Below are positions 39,709 to 51,199 of a stretch of DNA of 64,000 nucleotides, in pieces. This DNA is from Pontederia crassipes (lineage: Eukaryota > Streptophyta > Magnoliopsida > Commelinales > Pontederiaceae). The notes under the pieces were generated by a model. It was not told where the DNA came from, did not search any database, and saw nothing but the letters and a program-made list of their open reading frames with translations. Made by a program: the position numbers and the translations under genes. Location of the stretch: positions 21,939,189 to 22,003,188 of the forward strand of contig CM060186.1 of NCBI GenBank assembly GCA_030549335.1. Direction: 5' to 3'. How positions within the stretch are numbered: position 1 is the stretch's first letter; each line of letters opens with the position of its first letter.

Positions 39709-40161
39709 TGTTGGAGTTAGCTAGGTGTAGCCTGATTCTTGACCTAATTAATTTATTGTTAGATATGGTAGGAAGAATCTTAGAGATTGTAACTTTCTTG
39801 TAATCATAATCCGGGGAGATTGAGTGGTTGTCATAACTACCTTATTTGTTAGATATGGAGTTATGGAGAATCAGGATAAGATGTGCAGAATTATGGGTTG
39901 TTACCCAAGGCACATATCTGGTAGCAGTTATGCACCATATATTGTGGGAATCTGGATAATGTTTGTAAAGAGGATGTGATCTAAGACATCTGAATAGAGT
40001 GAAACTCTGTGACGGCCGTGGACGTAGGAGACAATTTTCGAACCACGTAAAATCTGTCTTTCTCTGTGTGTGTTTTCTTATTATTTTTCCTCCATCTATT
40101 TATCGATTTCTCCCAGACATCGGTATCAACAGTAAGATGATATCGAGGATATTCCGCAACA
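39709..40161 (+). repeat. 3' LTR of copia-2
   Basis: 453-bp direct repeat of the 5' LTR, followed by the CATTC target duplication and then copia-3 sequence. Confidence 0.95.
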
Positions 40162-43035
40162 CATTCAAGTTGACATAATGCACTATAGTTTGCTCCTGAT
40201 GTAATTTGAGATATCCAATTACATGTTTCGATCAGATATCTTTCTTATATGTACTCTATTTCTATAGTAGATAATGTAATCGAAGTGTGACTTTTCAACC
40301 AATAATCAAACTGCCTAAAGTGAAGACATTCCGTCATAAATCGTCTTTCATCATGAATCTGAGTAACTTACAATCAAACACTATTCATCACTTCTGTATA
40401 TGAGGCAAATATCATATGTTTCTCTCATATATCTATAAATGTGTTTCACTATTTTCCAATGCTCTTTTCCAACACTAATTGCATGAGCAATGTCAAGTCT
40501 CGTGTAGACCATAGTATACATCAGACTTTCAACAACACTAGCATTGAAAATCTGAGGCATGTATTCATTCTCTGCTTCTGACTGATGCACAAGCAATATA
40601 GAGATAAATATTTGAAACTGATGGAGTATTTAAAGACTTTGCTCTAGATATTCCAAATCTAATTAAATCTTCTGAATATAACTTTTCTAAGATAAAAAAA
40701 GTTTACCCTTTGTGTGATTCCTTAATATCTTCACCCCCAAAAATTTCTTGGCTGCACGTATGTCCTTCATGTCGAATTTACACTAAGTAATTTCATCAGA
40801 TTTTGAATGTCTGATATGTCAATAGCAACAATGAGCATATCATCAACATAGATAAATGGTGCAGTCATCCTTCACCTTCTTATGATATATTTCTTAAGTC
40901 TACTACTGAATCTCTTAATGATCATAAAGTTATTAAATATTTTGTGCCACTGCCTGTGAGACTACTTGAGGCCATACAAAAATACCTTGAGTCCGCAAAC
41001 TTGACCTTCCTTGTGTCGAATGGAGAACTCCTTTAGCTGGCTCATAAGAATTTCTTCTTCAAGTTCTCCATGCTGGAAGATAGTCTTCACATCTAGTTGT
41101 TGAAGCTCTAAATTCTGATGTGCTACAAGATCAAGAAGCACACCCGATAGAAGTATGTATGACAATAGGTGATAATATTTCATTGTAGTCCACTCTTCTT
41201 TATGACTATAGCCCCTTGCGCAACCAATCGTGGTACCTTCAACTCCTAGAATTTCAACCTTCTTTTTGAAGATCCACTTGCAACAATAACCTTTATGTCT
41301 TTACGTAACTTGACCAGCTCTCATATTTGATTCTTGTGAAGAGATTTCATCTCCTCATCCATAGTAATGATTCAATATTCAAATTCAACACCTGCGATAG
41401 TGTCCCTGTATAAAGATGACTTTAGGGACTCTACCTCTTTAACTATCTGCAATGCATAAGTAACTATGTTCTCAAAGTCATATCTCCTAAATCTTAGGAG
41501 GACCCACTTATTTATGAGGGTATCGAGCATCAATTGGCTCCTCCTCTGGTTGCTCATAAAGTTTGTTTTGGTTGTTGGTTGTGCTTCTCTATGTGTTCCT
41601 TCAGCATCATCCTCGAATGGAGGGACTTCAATCTCCGCCTATTAGTTGGCACTTGCTTCTGTTGTGTCAATAGTCTTCACCTTTAACTAAAGCATTGATG
41701 CTTCATCAAAGATCACACTTCTATTGTGGATGACTTAATGTTCTAAGAGAGATCAAATCTTGTAGCCTTTCACTCCTACACTAGATCCGATGAACACTTC
41801 TTCTTTGGCCCTTGGCTCCAATTTTTATTCACTGACATGATAGTATATTGGACAATCACAAACTTATATTAGAATAATCAGTACAACTTTATGATCGTAC
41901 ATCGATAGGAGTTTTGAGATCAATTGCAATCACAAGACCTATGTTCACCAAATAGCGAGTTGTGTTAAAAACTTTAGCCCAGAACATTTTGTTTAGGCCA
42001 AGAGCATGCACCTTGCACTCTCCAAAAGCATGTTTTGTCACTCCATTTTATTGCGGGTATATCTAACAACAATAACGGAGCTCGGGTAAGTTCATGGAGG
42101 ACCCAACATCTAATATTATCCTATTATTATTATTGCTTTTTGATAAACGTCATACATATCTTATATTGTGATGTTTAACAATATCTTCATCTTTGCAGAA
42201 TTAATTGAATTTAGTAGAACAGAACTCTAGACCATTGTCAGTGCAGAGACGCTTCACTTTCTTTAGTGTCTGATTCTCTACCAAAACCTTCCACTACTTG
42301 AACTCCTTGAAAGACTCGCTCTTGTCCTTCATCAAGAATAACCAAGTTATACATCAATTACAGATAAAGAGTATCTGCCACCTCCCAATGATGAGACATG
42401 AGAGGGACCTCAACAATCGGCGTGAATGTAGTGAAGTATCACCTTCATCCTGTGCACTATCTTGCCAAACTGAGGTTTTCATTGTTTGCCAAAAAACACA
42501 GTACTTGCATAAATCAATTTCAGAGACCTTCTCACCTCCCGTAAGATCTCGTTTGGTGAGGATGTTCATCCCGTTCTGGCTCATATGTCAAAATCGCAAC
42601 TGCCACAACTTGAACTTTTATGATGCTGACGAACTAGTCACAATAGTAATACTAGAGAATATATTATTTTTTAATATGTACAAGGACTTCTATTTGACTC
42701 TTTTCAGAATTGTAGTATCATCCTTTATGATTGTGAGGATGTCTCCAACATACATATCATTCTAAAACTCCTAGTGATATCAAATTCTTATTCAATTGTG
42801 AAACATGACGAACACCTGTCAACGTCTTCACCATATTGTCATGGGTCTTGATCTGCACAAAATTGGTCCCAACTATCACACACGATGCATTATTACCCAG
42901 TTTCCATCATCGGTGTCTCATAAGATAAGAATCATTTTTTGTTTAGAGTCATGTGATAAGAACATCTCGAATCAAGAACACAGTCATCCTCCAGACATCC
43001 TTGATCACCAAATCATCTTCTAAATCTTCATTTTC
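40162..43035 (-). pseudogene. pol relic of copia-3 (protease to RNase H)
   Basis: Read from right to left on the - strand. A protease-like VLDSRCSYHMT lies near 42975-42940. GAG-pre-integrase (SQNGMNILTKRDLTGG) is at 42584-42540. The integrase region at 42300-41700 is badly decayed. Reverse transcriptase shows LELQQLDVKTIFQHGELEEE near 41130-41070 and an intact YVDDML at 40850-40833. RNase H carries SLMYTMVYTRLDIAHA near 40540 and TLSTIEIEYI near 40290. Stops and frame changes are frequent. RNase H breaks off at 40162, where copia-2 sits, and its end is found at 36400-36580. Copia-type order identifies the family. Confidence 0.85.
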
Positions 43036-43040
43036 ATGTG

Positions 43041-43819
43041 TGATGCATGCATTTTTTATACATGTTTTGCATGCATCATTTAGGTTATTTTTCATAGTTT
43101 TTACCATTACATGCATCTATTTTCTTATTTAATTTTTTAAATTCTTTCGAGTCAGAAGGTACCCACTTTTGATAATTTTGATCTCAAAATTATCATTTCG
43201 GATGTGTGGAATAATTGGACCAAAAGAAAGCAAAAATCGAAGCAGAATGGCATGTTTCAATACTTTATACAAGAACTCGATCCGGGTCAGCTTCATACCC
43301 GGGCTAGGCTGGATCTGACCCGAGCTAGATTACTACACTTGCATTGACAGTCATGATTTATTAGTCAAGTTTCGTGTGGATTAGAGCCCCAAAATCAACT
43401 CACAATCCTAGGAGGCTGTATCACGAACACACATGTGATGCAATCTCGGAGTTTGTAGTCGTAGCCGCACCAAAAACTAGGGACACTTCTAGTGCGCACC
43501 ACTACAAAACAGTCGAGAACTAGAAGTTTTTTAGGCTTCGGACGATCATTTGGAATTGTTTCGGCCAAGACTTGTTCCAAAGACCATTCACCACATGAGA
43601 GTTCAATCTACAATTTCCAATCTTTATTTTATAGTTTACTCCTCGAATTGGATGATTAGTTCTTCCGATTATGGATTTAGAGGAAGACTATGTTGAACTA
43701 GGGTTTTCTTTTAGTATATTTTATTATTTAGACTTCTAAGAGCATGGATATGATGTATGTTTAATATATTGCATTATTTTTGTGTAATTTGCATGATAAT
43801 TCATCAACCACATCCTAAC
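43041..43819 (+). repeat. Left LTR of the nested Athila/Tat-like element
   Basis: Starts TGATGCATGC and is followed by TGGCGAC. It aligns with 47757-48605 through most of its length, with many substitutions and indels. Confidence 0.65.
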
Positions 43820-46800
43820 AATGGCGACCGAAAAGCCAAAAAGCAAATCAAATTGGAGAGAAATCATAATCTAAAATAAGAGGTAAAGCCAAAATCATTG
43901 AAGAAGGTTACAAAAAGTTAGATTCAGTTGGGTGTGTATTTACTCATGTTTGCTGAGCTCATCACATTAGATGTTCACGAGCATATCAACTACCCACATC
44001 ACAACCCGAGCCATGGCACAACTCGTGTATCCCATAATTCAAAAAATGAAAAAAAAATTAAGAACCCAACTTGGGTTACCCAAACCTCAGCCGGGTTTAT
44101 CATGTTCTCCATAAACAACTGGGGCCCCAACTTGCTACAACTTCAGAAGACCCCGACCCATGCTCTTCTAAACTCGGGCCGGGCTTTGCGCACTAGAACT
44201 TCACACAATTTTCTTACATGCTTTCTTTCAAGTCAATATTCAATCCTCAAATCTCGCCGATCAATTGCCACCCAAATATCTATAACACCAGCCTTTAGTC
44301 TAGCAAAGATTCTATGCAGTTATTGAGGTCGGGTTTCACCTTGTACAGGACCACATTGACAGTAGTCTCCATCTTCTCCGACAACAACAACCTCTTTGGC
44401 GGCTTCTGTTCTTAATTCCTTCCAATCCACCTCACCATGCCTATGCCGCCATCATTCTCGCAGCCACATGACCATCAACCATCTCCAGTGATCAAAGCTA
44501 CCATAGCCTTATGCTTTATCATCATCGACGCTCGTCACATCCTCTGGCACACACTCCATGCTTCCATGGCCATCACCGCGCCCGACGTCGACTAGGAGTT
44601 GTGTCCTTCCCAAATCATTATCGGCCTTCATCATTTATCCATTCGACTATGAGATTTCATCGACCTCCTCCCCCAGATTTATGCCTCCTCGACCTTATCG
44701 AGTTCGCCGGGGATGAAGTCGACACCTACAGTACTAGCCACAACACCAACGATGACCCACCACCACTGTGTCGCCACTCTGTCACTACATTACATCTTAT
44801 CATAGGTTCTACTTCTCAAACGCTGGCATCCATCACGCAAACCAAGGTGGGTTGTCAGTGTGTCTTCTTCGATATAGAGTTTGCCACAACTTCTCGGGCG
44901 CCATCACATCCTCTTCAATGAGCGTCGCCAGCCTGCAGCGCCATCACCCATCATCTTCTCCCATGTCGAAGTAAGAGCGAGGACCCTCTGTGACGCGGAG
45001 TTGTTGGTTCTCTTCGTCATCGTCACCAGCGACTCCTCTATTAAATCCTCCCTAGCAACAAAAGCAGGCATTCCTCCAATGTCAACTTCACGTAGTTGTA
45101 GCTAGAGCTCCTTCTCTAGCGACATCTACCTATGACCGGAAGGCTCATTCGAGTTCCAGACCAGCTCGACTGTGCTCCTCATCTGCTCAGCCACCAATCA
45201 CATCTTCACCGAAGAGCTCAAACCGCACTTTCGATACCCTGGGCCATGCTCCACCACAGATCAATGAAAACATAACCTAGGTCGCGCCACTTGTACTCTC
45301 GAGTCTGGTTATTCTACTCCAGAAGCATATTTTTTTCATCATAAACCTGGGTCATGTCCTTTGTTCACATCGGGCTAGATTTTAGAATTCAAAGGCAGTT
45401 TTCCAATATATTTTTCTTAGCATGTGACATTGTCGAAAGTTTCATTTTTGCAAATCTCGATGCAATGTTGACCTTGATGAAGATGCAGCTGACACCTTTC
45501 AACCAGAAGGATCACCACCTTAGCCAACTCAATTAGAATTTTGGGATGCTAAACAAAGAAAACACTATCATAATGCCTTCTATTTCGACATCACATCCAT
45601 CATATATGCTTGCATGCAGACCATGACGACCCTAAATATCACCGATGGTATTATATTATTATTTTAGAGGATAGGGATGAGGTCATCCTTGCAGTAGCAT
45701 TGGCCCACATATGAGAAGCTTTGCCACGAGTTCTTTAGTTCTTTTGAAGCCTCTCATCTTGAGGGTGACGGTGGACCCTCCGAGTTAGCTTTCGCCTCTG
45801 CAATTGAGAGTATAATTTATTGATCATCGAGTTTAACTCGATCTATGGCTTTTCTGCGATGAATTTATCTGAATTTTTCCTCAGTGCAAGCCAACTAAAT
45901 TTGGAAGTCTATAACAAATGATGAGCCTCTTGCTTCTCTCGAAGGCCAAAGATGAATCGTGTTCTAATATGCACATAAAATCTTATCTTACACGATATGC
46001 GGCTGAGGAGAGAGTGAAGGACTAGTCAATCTTACAAAGATCCTAATACTTTGGGACATGGTGGAGGGGTCCAAGTCAAGTTGGGAGCATTTTTAGTAGA
46101 TAATTTTTAGAAGCATGCTAGACGGACTTCTTGCAAGTAATAATGGGCAATTTAATCACCATGATAGCTTTATACACTCTCGAGCCCAATGAGCCATCTT
46201 TTATTGGCATGAGCTTTGTTTATTCGGTCATATGACACCAAATGGTCTTGTCTTAAAATTCATAAACACTAGTGCAAATGTTGACTAGTTCACCATCTTC
46301 AATCAGGAAAATCGGTTATATTTTCCATCTTTGAGACATCCTATTCCAAGTTGTTTTCCTAGTTCTCTGAGCAGGATGAGCCACGTGATGAGGACCCGAT
46401 TCATGTGTAGGACAAGGGGCCTTCACACTATTAGCATACACCTTTTACAGCTCTGAGTCCACCGCTCCAGTCCAGTTGTACATCTCAGCCAACTTACTCT
46501 TCTACTCTTGCCTATTTTGATGTTTTAGCTATGCAGGATTCTTTAGCCAGGAATGACGGTATCAAATGATGCAACATCACCATCAAAAGACTCAGGCACA
46601 GTTCTAGACGCTCACCGATCATCATTCGATTGAGATTTCTTTGGGCAGTACTCGTCACCTCTAGAGATGGGCTAGTTGGTTGTGTTTTTCCTTTCTTATT
46701 TTCTCTTTTATTGAGTCTTGGATCTTGTACTCCTTACCTTGTTCGGCTAACATTGAGGACAGTGTCTAATTCAAACTTGGGGAGGTTACTTTTCATGCAT

Positions 46801-47756
46801 CATATTTGCCTATTGTACCGCATCAACATGTTTTCTTTCATTAGTTCATTTTCATATTGCATGTTTGCTTTATATATGCATCTTATGAAAAAAATTATAA
46901 AATTTTCAAAAGTCACAAAATTACTACATTTTTCCTTTATTGTTTATGCTTCTTAATTACGCTTAAGTAAAATTCAAGGAAATCTTGTACATTTATGAAA
47001 TTTTATTGTCATAATTTTACTTGTTCTATCACCTTAGTAGTGGGTAAATTAAAAAGTGTGTGTTGTTGAGTAAAACTATGGATACTTAGACCACTAATTC
47101 TTGTTAATGCTTGCATTTCATTTCTTATTTTTATTTTGCGCCTTGATAGTAATAGAATTTTTATTGAATGGATAAAATATTTTATGAGCTTATGAAAAAA
47201 AACAAATAAGTTAAAAAGAAAGGTTAGATGAACCCCAAAAACATGTGTGAAAATGATGAAAAAAATGGGCAAAATAAAATTGAGGTGATTATAAGTGTGT
47301 CATCCAACACCTTAGTGTTTCGGGTAATTAGACTCATAGGAAATTCTTGTCTGGTGATCCAAGGTCAACCGGTTTGAGATCTATCAGCCGAAAGCCTATT
47401 ACATGAATCACCTTGAACAATATGAAGAAACACATGAGTAGTAAACAAAATGTAAATAAATAAATACAAATATAAGCTCACTCTATACTTTTGCTTTCAA
47501 CATTAATGTTATTATTTGATAGTTGTATGTTTTCTTGCATGGAGCTTAACTAGAATAAGTTCAAATTTTTTAAGATTCAAAACTTTTATGAGGCAAGGAA
47601 ATTGGAATGAGGATAGATACTTTGGTGATGAACTTGTAAAATGATGGTAGTAAAAAAAAACATTAGTCATGGGATGAAAAATGGTTCCATTATGATTCTT
47701 GAGTCTTGTCTTGAAGCTTGCTTGAGGAAAAGCAAGAGTTTAAGCATAAAGAATTT

Positions 47757-48605
47757 TGATCCATGTATTTTTATACATGTTTTACTTGCATCATTCAGGT
47801 TATTTTTTACAATTTTTACCATTACATGCATCTATTTTGATCTCAAGATTTATTTTCTTAAATTCTTTCAAGTCAGAAGCTACCAACTTGTGGTATATTT
47901 TAATTTCAATATTATCATTTCAGAGGTGTGAAATGATTGGACTAAAAGAATGCAAAAGTCGGAGCAGAAATGACATTGTTCAATATTTTATAGTAACCTA
48001 TCCCGAGTCAGCTTCATACTCGGGCTGGGTTGGATCTTACCCAAGCTAGGTTACTGCATCAAATGGCCTGCGTTGACGGTCGTGATTTATTGGGAAATTT
48101 CATGCGAGTTAGAGCCTTGAAATCAACTCCTAACCCCAGGAGGCTACCATACCTATTAATATGGATGTACCATGAACACACATGAGATGCAATCTTGGAG
48201 TCTGAAGCTTTAGTTGCACCAGAAACGAGAGATGAAGTTCTTCTATGTGCCACTTCAAATCAATCAAGAACTAGAAGATTTTGATGTTTCGAGCAATCGT
48301 TCCGAGCATATTGTTTTGGCCAAGACATGTTCTAGAGATAACATCCACCACTCGAGAGTTTGATCTACAGTTTCCAGTCTTTATTTTATATTTTACTCCT
48401 CAAATTTGATGACTAATTCTTCCAATTATGGATTAGTTTAGTTGTTAGAGGAAGACTATGTTAAACTTCAGTTTTTAGTATATTTTATTATTTAGACTTG
48501 TGATAAAATGGATATGATGTATGCTTAATGCCTTATTTGAGTCAATTCATATCTTGCATTAGTTTTGTGCAATTTACATATAATTCATCAAGAAACTTCA
48601 TCACA
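47757..48605 (+). repeat. Right LTR of the nested Athila/Tat-like element
   Basis: Starts TGATCCATGT and ends near TTCATCACA. It is more diverged from its partner than the LTRs of copia-1 or copia-2. Confidence 0.65.
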
Positions 48606-49070
48606 ATTCGACTGTACGAAGAACTCGGGCTGAGTAGGTACCAACACGTTCTGCCGAAGAGAAACTTTGTGTCAACCCGGGCCGAGTTCCATCGTACCTG
48701 AGTATTTTTGCAAGTAAATTAGTTTTAATTGTTGATAATTGTGTTCTTAGATGGAGGTTTTCAACTTAAAGCGTCTTAGATAAAGTAAATTGGATTTGAT
48801 CAAGTTTTCGATGTCTTTATTTTTACTTCTATTTATGATAGTTAGGTTCTCAAGTTTTTTAGTCTTTTACCTTAAGCAACCTTTCATATTAATGCACTTT
48901 AGTTGAGAGTATATTAAAGTGGATTGAGTTTCTAAAGTGCTTTGATTATATTCTTTACTAAGATAGTTAGGTTCTCAAGATTTTTAGTCCTATATCTTTT
49001 ATGTGTTTCCTTTTTACAAGAAGTCTATATTTAATTGATTGTTAATTAAGAGACTACAACAACGGGGTCT
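48606..49070. other. Unassigned segment inside the nest
   Basis: It has no counterpart after the left LTR and is not copia-3 coding sequence. It opens with a CGGGCTGAGT...ACCCGGGCCGAGTTCC stretch resembling words in the solo LTR at 5608-7966. It also contains TAGTTAGGTTCTCAAG twice (about 48839 and 48964). It may be a further insertion or the true end of a longer LTR. Confidence 0.4.
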
Positions 49071-49074
49071 TCTT

Positions 49075-49762
49075 CTTTTTAGGGCAATCCTTCTTTCAAT
49101 GACTTAGTTCCATGTAATAATTGCTTATGTCTTTTGCAGTAATTTTCTTCTTCTTCGGCTTGGATTTCTTCGAAGTCGAGGCATGTCCCCTCTCCGCGGT
49201 CGACACTAATCCCACAACCCGAGTCTGTACAGAATTTTCAAACGTCCTGTGCCAAAGTTCACAAGTATGGAGGCTCGAATTTACTTCTTCCATACTTATT
49301 GATTCCTTCTTGATAAACATAGATTGAACAAAGTTATCATATGATGGAGAGAGCGAAACTAATATAAGTAGAATAGCATCTTCATCTTTAATCTTTACAT
49401 CAAGATTTCTCAGTCATCAACAAACAATTCAATTGATCAAGATGTTCCTTCAGAGGAATACGTTCTTGCATGCGGAGGGTGAACAAACGTTGCTTCAATA
49501 ACAACTTGTTGGAGTCTCAACCATAGATCAACCACCGCTTCTTCATCTACGACCTCGATTACCATCTCATCTGCCATGCACAATCGAATCATTGAGTGCC
49601 CCTTCTCTTCTGCAATGTCATTCCTCATGTTTGGTCCTCTTGCCTTTGCCCTTTAGATTTATCTCCTTTTATTTAGCCATCATAATAGGTGTTCAGATTT
49701 TCTATTGCTTCGTAAGTGCACCGCATCTTGAACTTCTCCACCTTCACATTGTGTGACACCAT
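49075..49762 (-). pseudogene. gag relic of copia-3
   Basis: On the - strand a possible start is at 49762 (MVSHNVKVEKFKMR). The gag core GHSMIRLCMADEMVIEVVDE is near 49600-49540, and KEHLDQLN near 49450-49425 marks the downstream helix. The zinc-knuckle remnant near 49120-49085 reads NYYMELSH, a stop, then KKDCPK: its first cysteines are lost, so it could not bind zinc. Several stops and frame changes occur. It is cut off from its protease by the nested element. Confidence 0.8.
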
Positions 49763-49798
49763 CTCTCCGCTTGATTGAGAATCACAGATGAATCCTAA

Positions 49799-49812
49799 GG
49801 CTCTAATACCAA
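49799..49812 (-). other. Primer-binding site of copia-3
   Basis: The - strand reads TTGGTATTAGAGCC, one base from the usual tRNA-Met-type site. It abuts the right-hand (5') LTR and confirms the element's orientation. Confidence 0.8.
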
Positions 49813-49814
49813 TT

Positions 49815-50220
49815 TATTACGAAAAGAGTGAGAGAGGAAATTGCACACACACAAAAGAATAGACGATATTTACGAGGTTTACCCTAAATTAGGCTACATC
49901 TTCGGGCGGCGGTTCTCTTTATTATGGAATATTTATAATTATAAGGATATGAAACAACTAAGTCGTCATGGAGTTTATATAAGAAACTTAAATACAAAAT
50001 AGGAAAGAAATCATAAAACTGTTTAGATTTCAAGGACTTCGTCCCTAAGCCCCACAATGGGATCCCTTAGATCTCCCCCTAACCCCCCTGGGCACGTTGT
50101 TCGGGTAGCGAGACCCCCGTATGGAACTGGCGACTTCATCTCCCTCATTATTTAAGCGTCTGACTAACATATAGATCATATAGAATTACAATTGGATTAA
50201 GATTCAAAACATTATTAACA
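49815..50220 (-). repeat. 5' LTR of copia-3
   Basis: About 406 bp, matching 36054-36338 at both ends and followed by the AAATC copy of the target duplication. Confidence 0.8.
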
Positions 50221-50225
50221 AAATC

Positions 50226-51199
50226 ATTCTCTTAGCTTCCTCTTCCTTTGCCATCCACTCCCTGCCCACTATCGACCTCCTCCCCGGCAGGCCCCAACAA
50301 TAGATATACACCCACTCCACCCCCACTATGTTGTTACGTGTAAATATGTACAATACTTGTGCTAGTAATGTTTAAGCTTCCTAATAGATAGAATCTATTT
50401 ATTTATCATACCAGCTAATGAATTTAATTTGAACCTTACTTGATCAGGATAGACCTTGACTGACTGATCAAGCAAGGTCATTAGTATTTTTCTAGAAAAT
50501 ATTTTTATATTTTAAATTTTTTATGTTATTCTTTCATAGTACTTCTCTTATTTTTATATTATAATCTTATTACATTAGGAAATGCTACAATAATTAGGCA
50601 TCACATTTTTTCAACTAATGTTTGCATAACTTGTTTTTCATATTTTATCCATTTTAATTATTTGTTAACCTTAATTTTCACATTAGTAGTAGACCTTACT
50701 CAAGTTAATAATGAACAAATTAGCTATATTCTATTACTAAGTATATTTTGGGAATACTTGTTACTCTAGTATGATTCACCAAAGGTATGAAAAACCCTAG
50801 GACAATCAATGGCATAATCATTTTGGAGTACTTGTTACTCCCATATGATTCACCAAAAGTATGAAAGACCTTAGGACAATGATATATTAATAAGATGAAG
50901 AAACAAAAATTAAAAGTCGTCAAAAGTCAAATGAACCATATTTTTTCCTAATAAGAGTTTGCACCTAAAATGAATGTTATACCTTTCCTCAAAAGAAGAC
51001 AATGTGATGGCCTAATCCAATACTCTATATTGTTCATGTGTCATACCATATAGTTAAATAGAGAGCTCTTTTAATTATAAATAAGATATAAGAAGTCAAA
51101 AATAACTTCCAAATATTGTTAATTTTAATTTATAGCAATTAACGTTTCATTTCCTTTACACCATGTTTTCTTTAACATGAATGTTAATTTCATTATTGT
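50226..51199. other. Intergenic DNA
   Basis: No gene. It contains one tandem duplication, listed separately, and AT-rich sequence. Confidence 0.5.
50751..50880. repeat. Tandem duplication, 74-bp period
   Basis: GGAATACTTGTTACTC...GGACAAT at 50751 recurs at 50825 as GGAGTACTTGTTACTC...GGACAAT with a few changes. Confidence 0.9.

Larger units (their letters stand above)
36585..40161 (+). mobile_element. Copia retrotransposon lacking most of RT and RNase H (copia-2), nested in copia-3
   Basis: LTRs are 36585-37046 and 39709-40161, both starting TGTTGGAGTTAG and ending CCGCAACA. A perfect CATTC target duplication (36580-36584 and 40162-40166) flanks it. A TGGTATCAGAGC primer-binding site follows the left LTR, and the purine tract AAGTGAGAGAT precedes the right one. 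The interior is only 2662 bp: gag, protease and integrase are recognisable, then the frame stops at the first stretch of reverse transcriptase and jumps to the 3' end. The YVDD region and RNase H are gone. The LTRs are visibly more alike than those of copia-3, consistent with a younger insertion. Confidence 0.93.
43041..48605 (+). mobile_element. Old non-autonomous LTR element, Athila/Tat-like, nested in copia-3
   Basis: Direct repeats of about 0.8 kb (43041-43819 and 47757-48605) frame a 3.9-kb interior. They share TACATGTTTT, TACATGCATCTATTTT, AATTATTGGAC-like and CGGGCTGGGTTGGATCT-like blocks but are clearly diverged. A possible primer-binding site, TGGCGAC, follows the left repeat at about 43821. 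Near the 3' end, CATTGAGGACAGTGTC...CTTGGGGAGG (46751-46785) resembles a motif common near the 3' end of plant Athila/Tat-type elements. No protease, reverse transcriptase or integrase is visible, though a decayed frame near 46090-46220 faintly resembles a plant 'putative transposon protein'. It sits between the zinc-knuckle and protease parts of copia-3. The right boundary is uncertain (48605 to about 49070), and no matching target duplication was found. Confidence 0.6.
36054..50220 (-). mobile_element. Copia retrotransposon on the - strand split by two nested elements (copia-3)
   Basis: Two LTR-like copies, 36054-36338 and 49815-50220, share GAGAG.GGAAATTGCAC at one end and CATTATTAACA at the other. 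The outer flanks are AAACC and AAATC, a 5-bp target duplication with one change. On the - strand, starting from the right LTR, there is a primer-binding site, a gag relic, then protease, integrase, reverse transcriptase and RNase H relics, then the left LTR. The pol relic is cut at 40162/36584 by copia-2. The gag/protease junction is cut by the element at about 43041-48605. Taking the inserts out leaves about 5 kb, normal for a copia element. This is the oldest layer of the nest. It lies just past the 3' end of peroxidase B. Confidence 0.82.
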
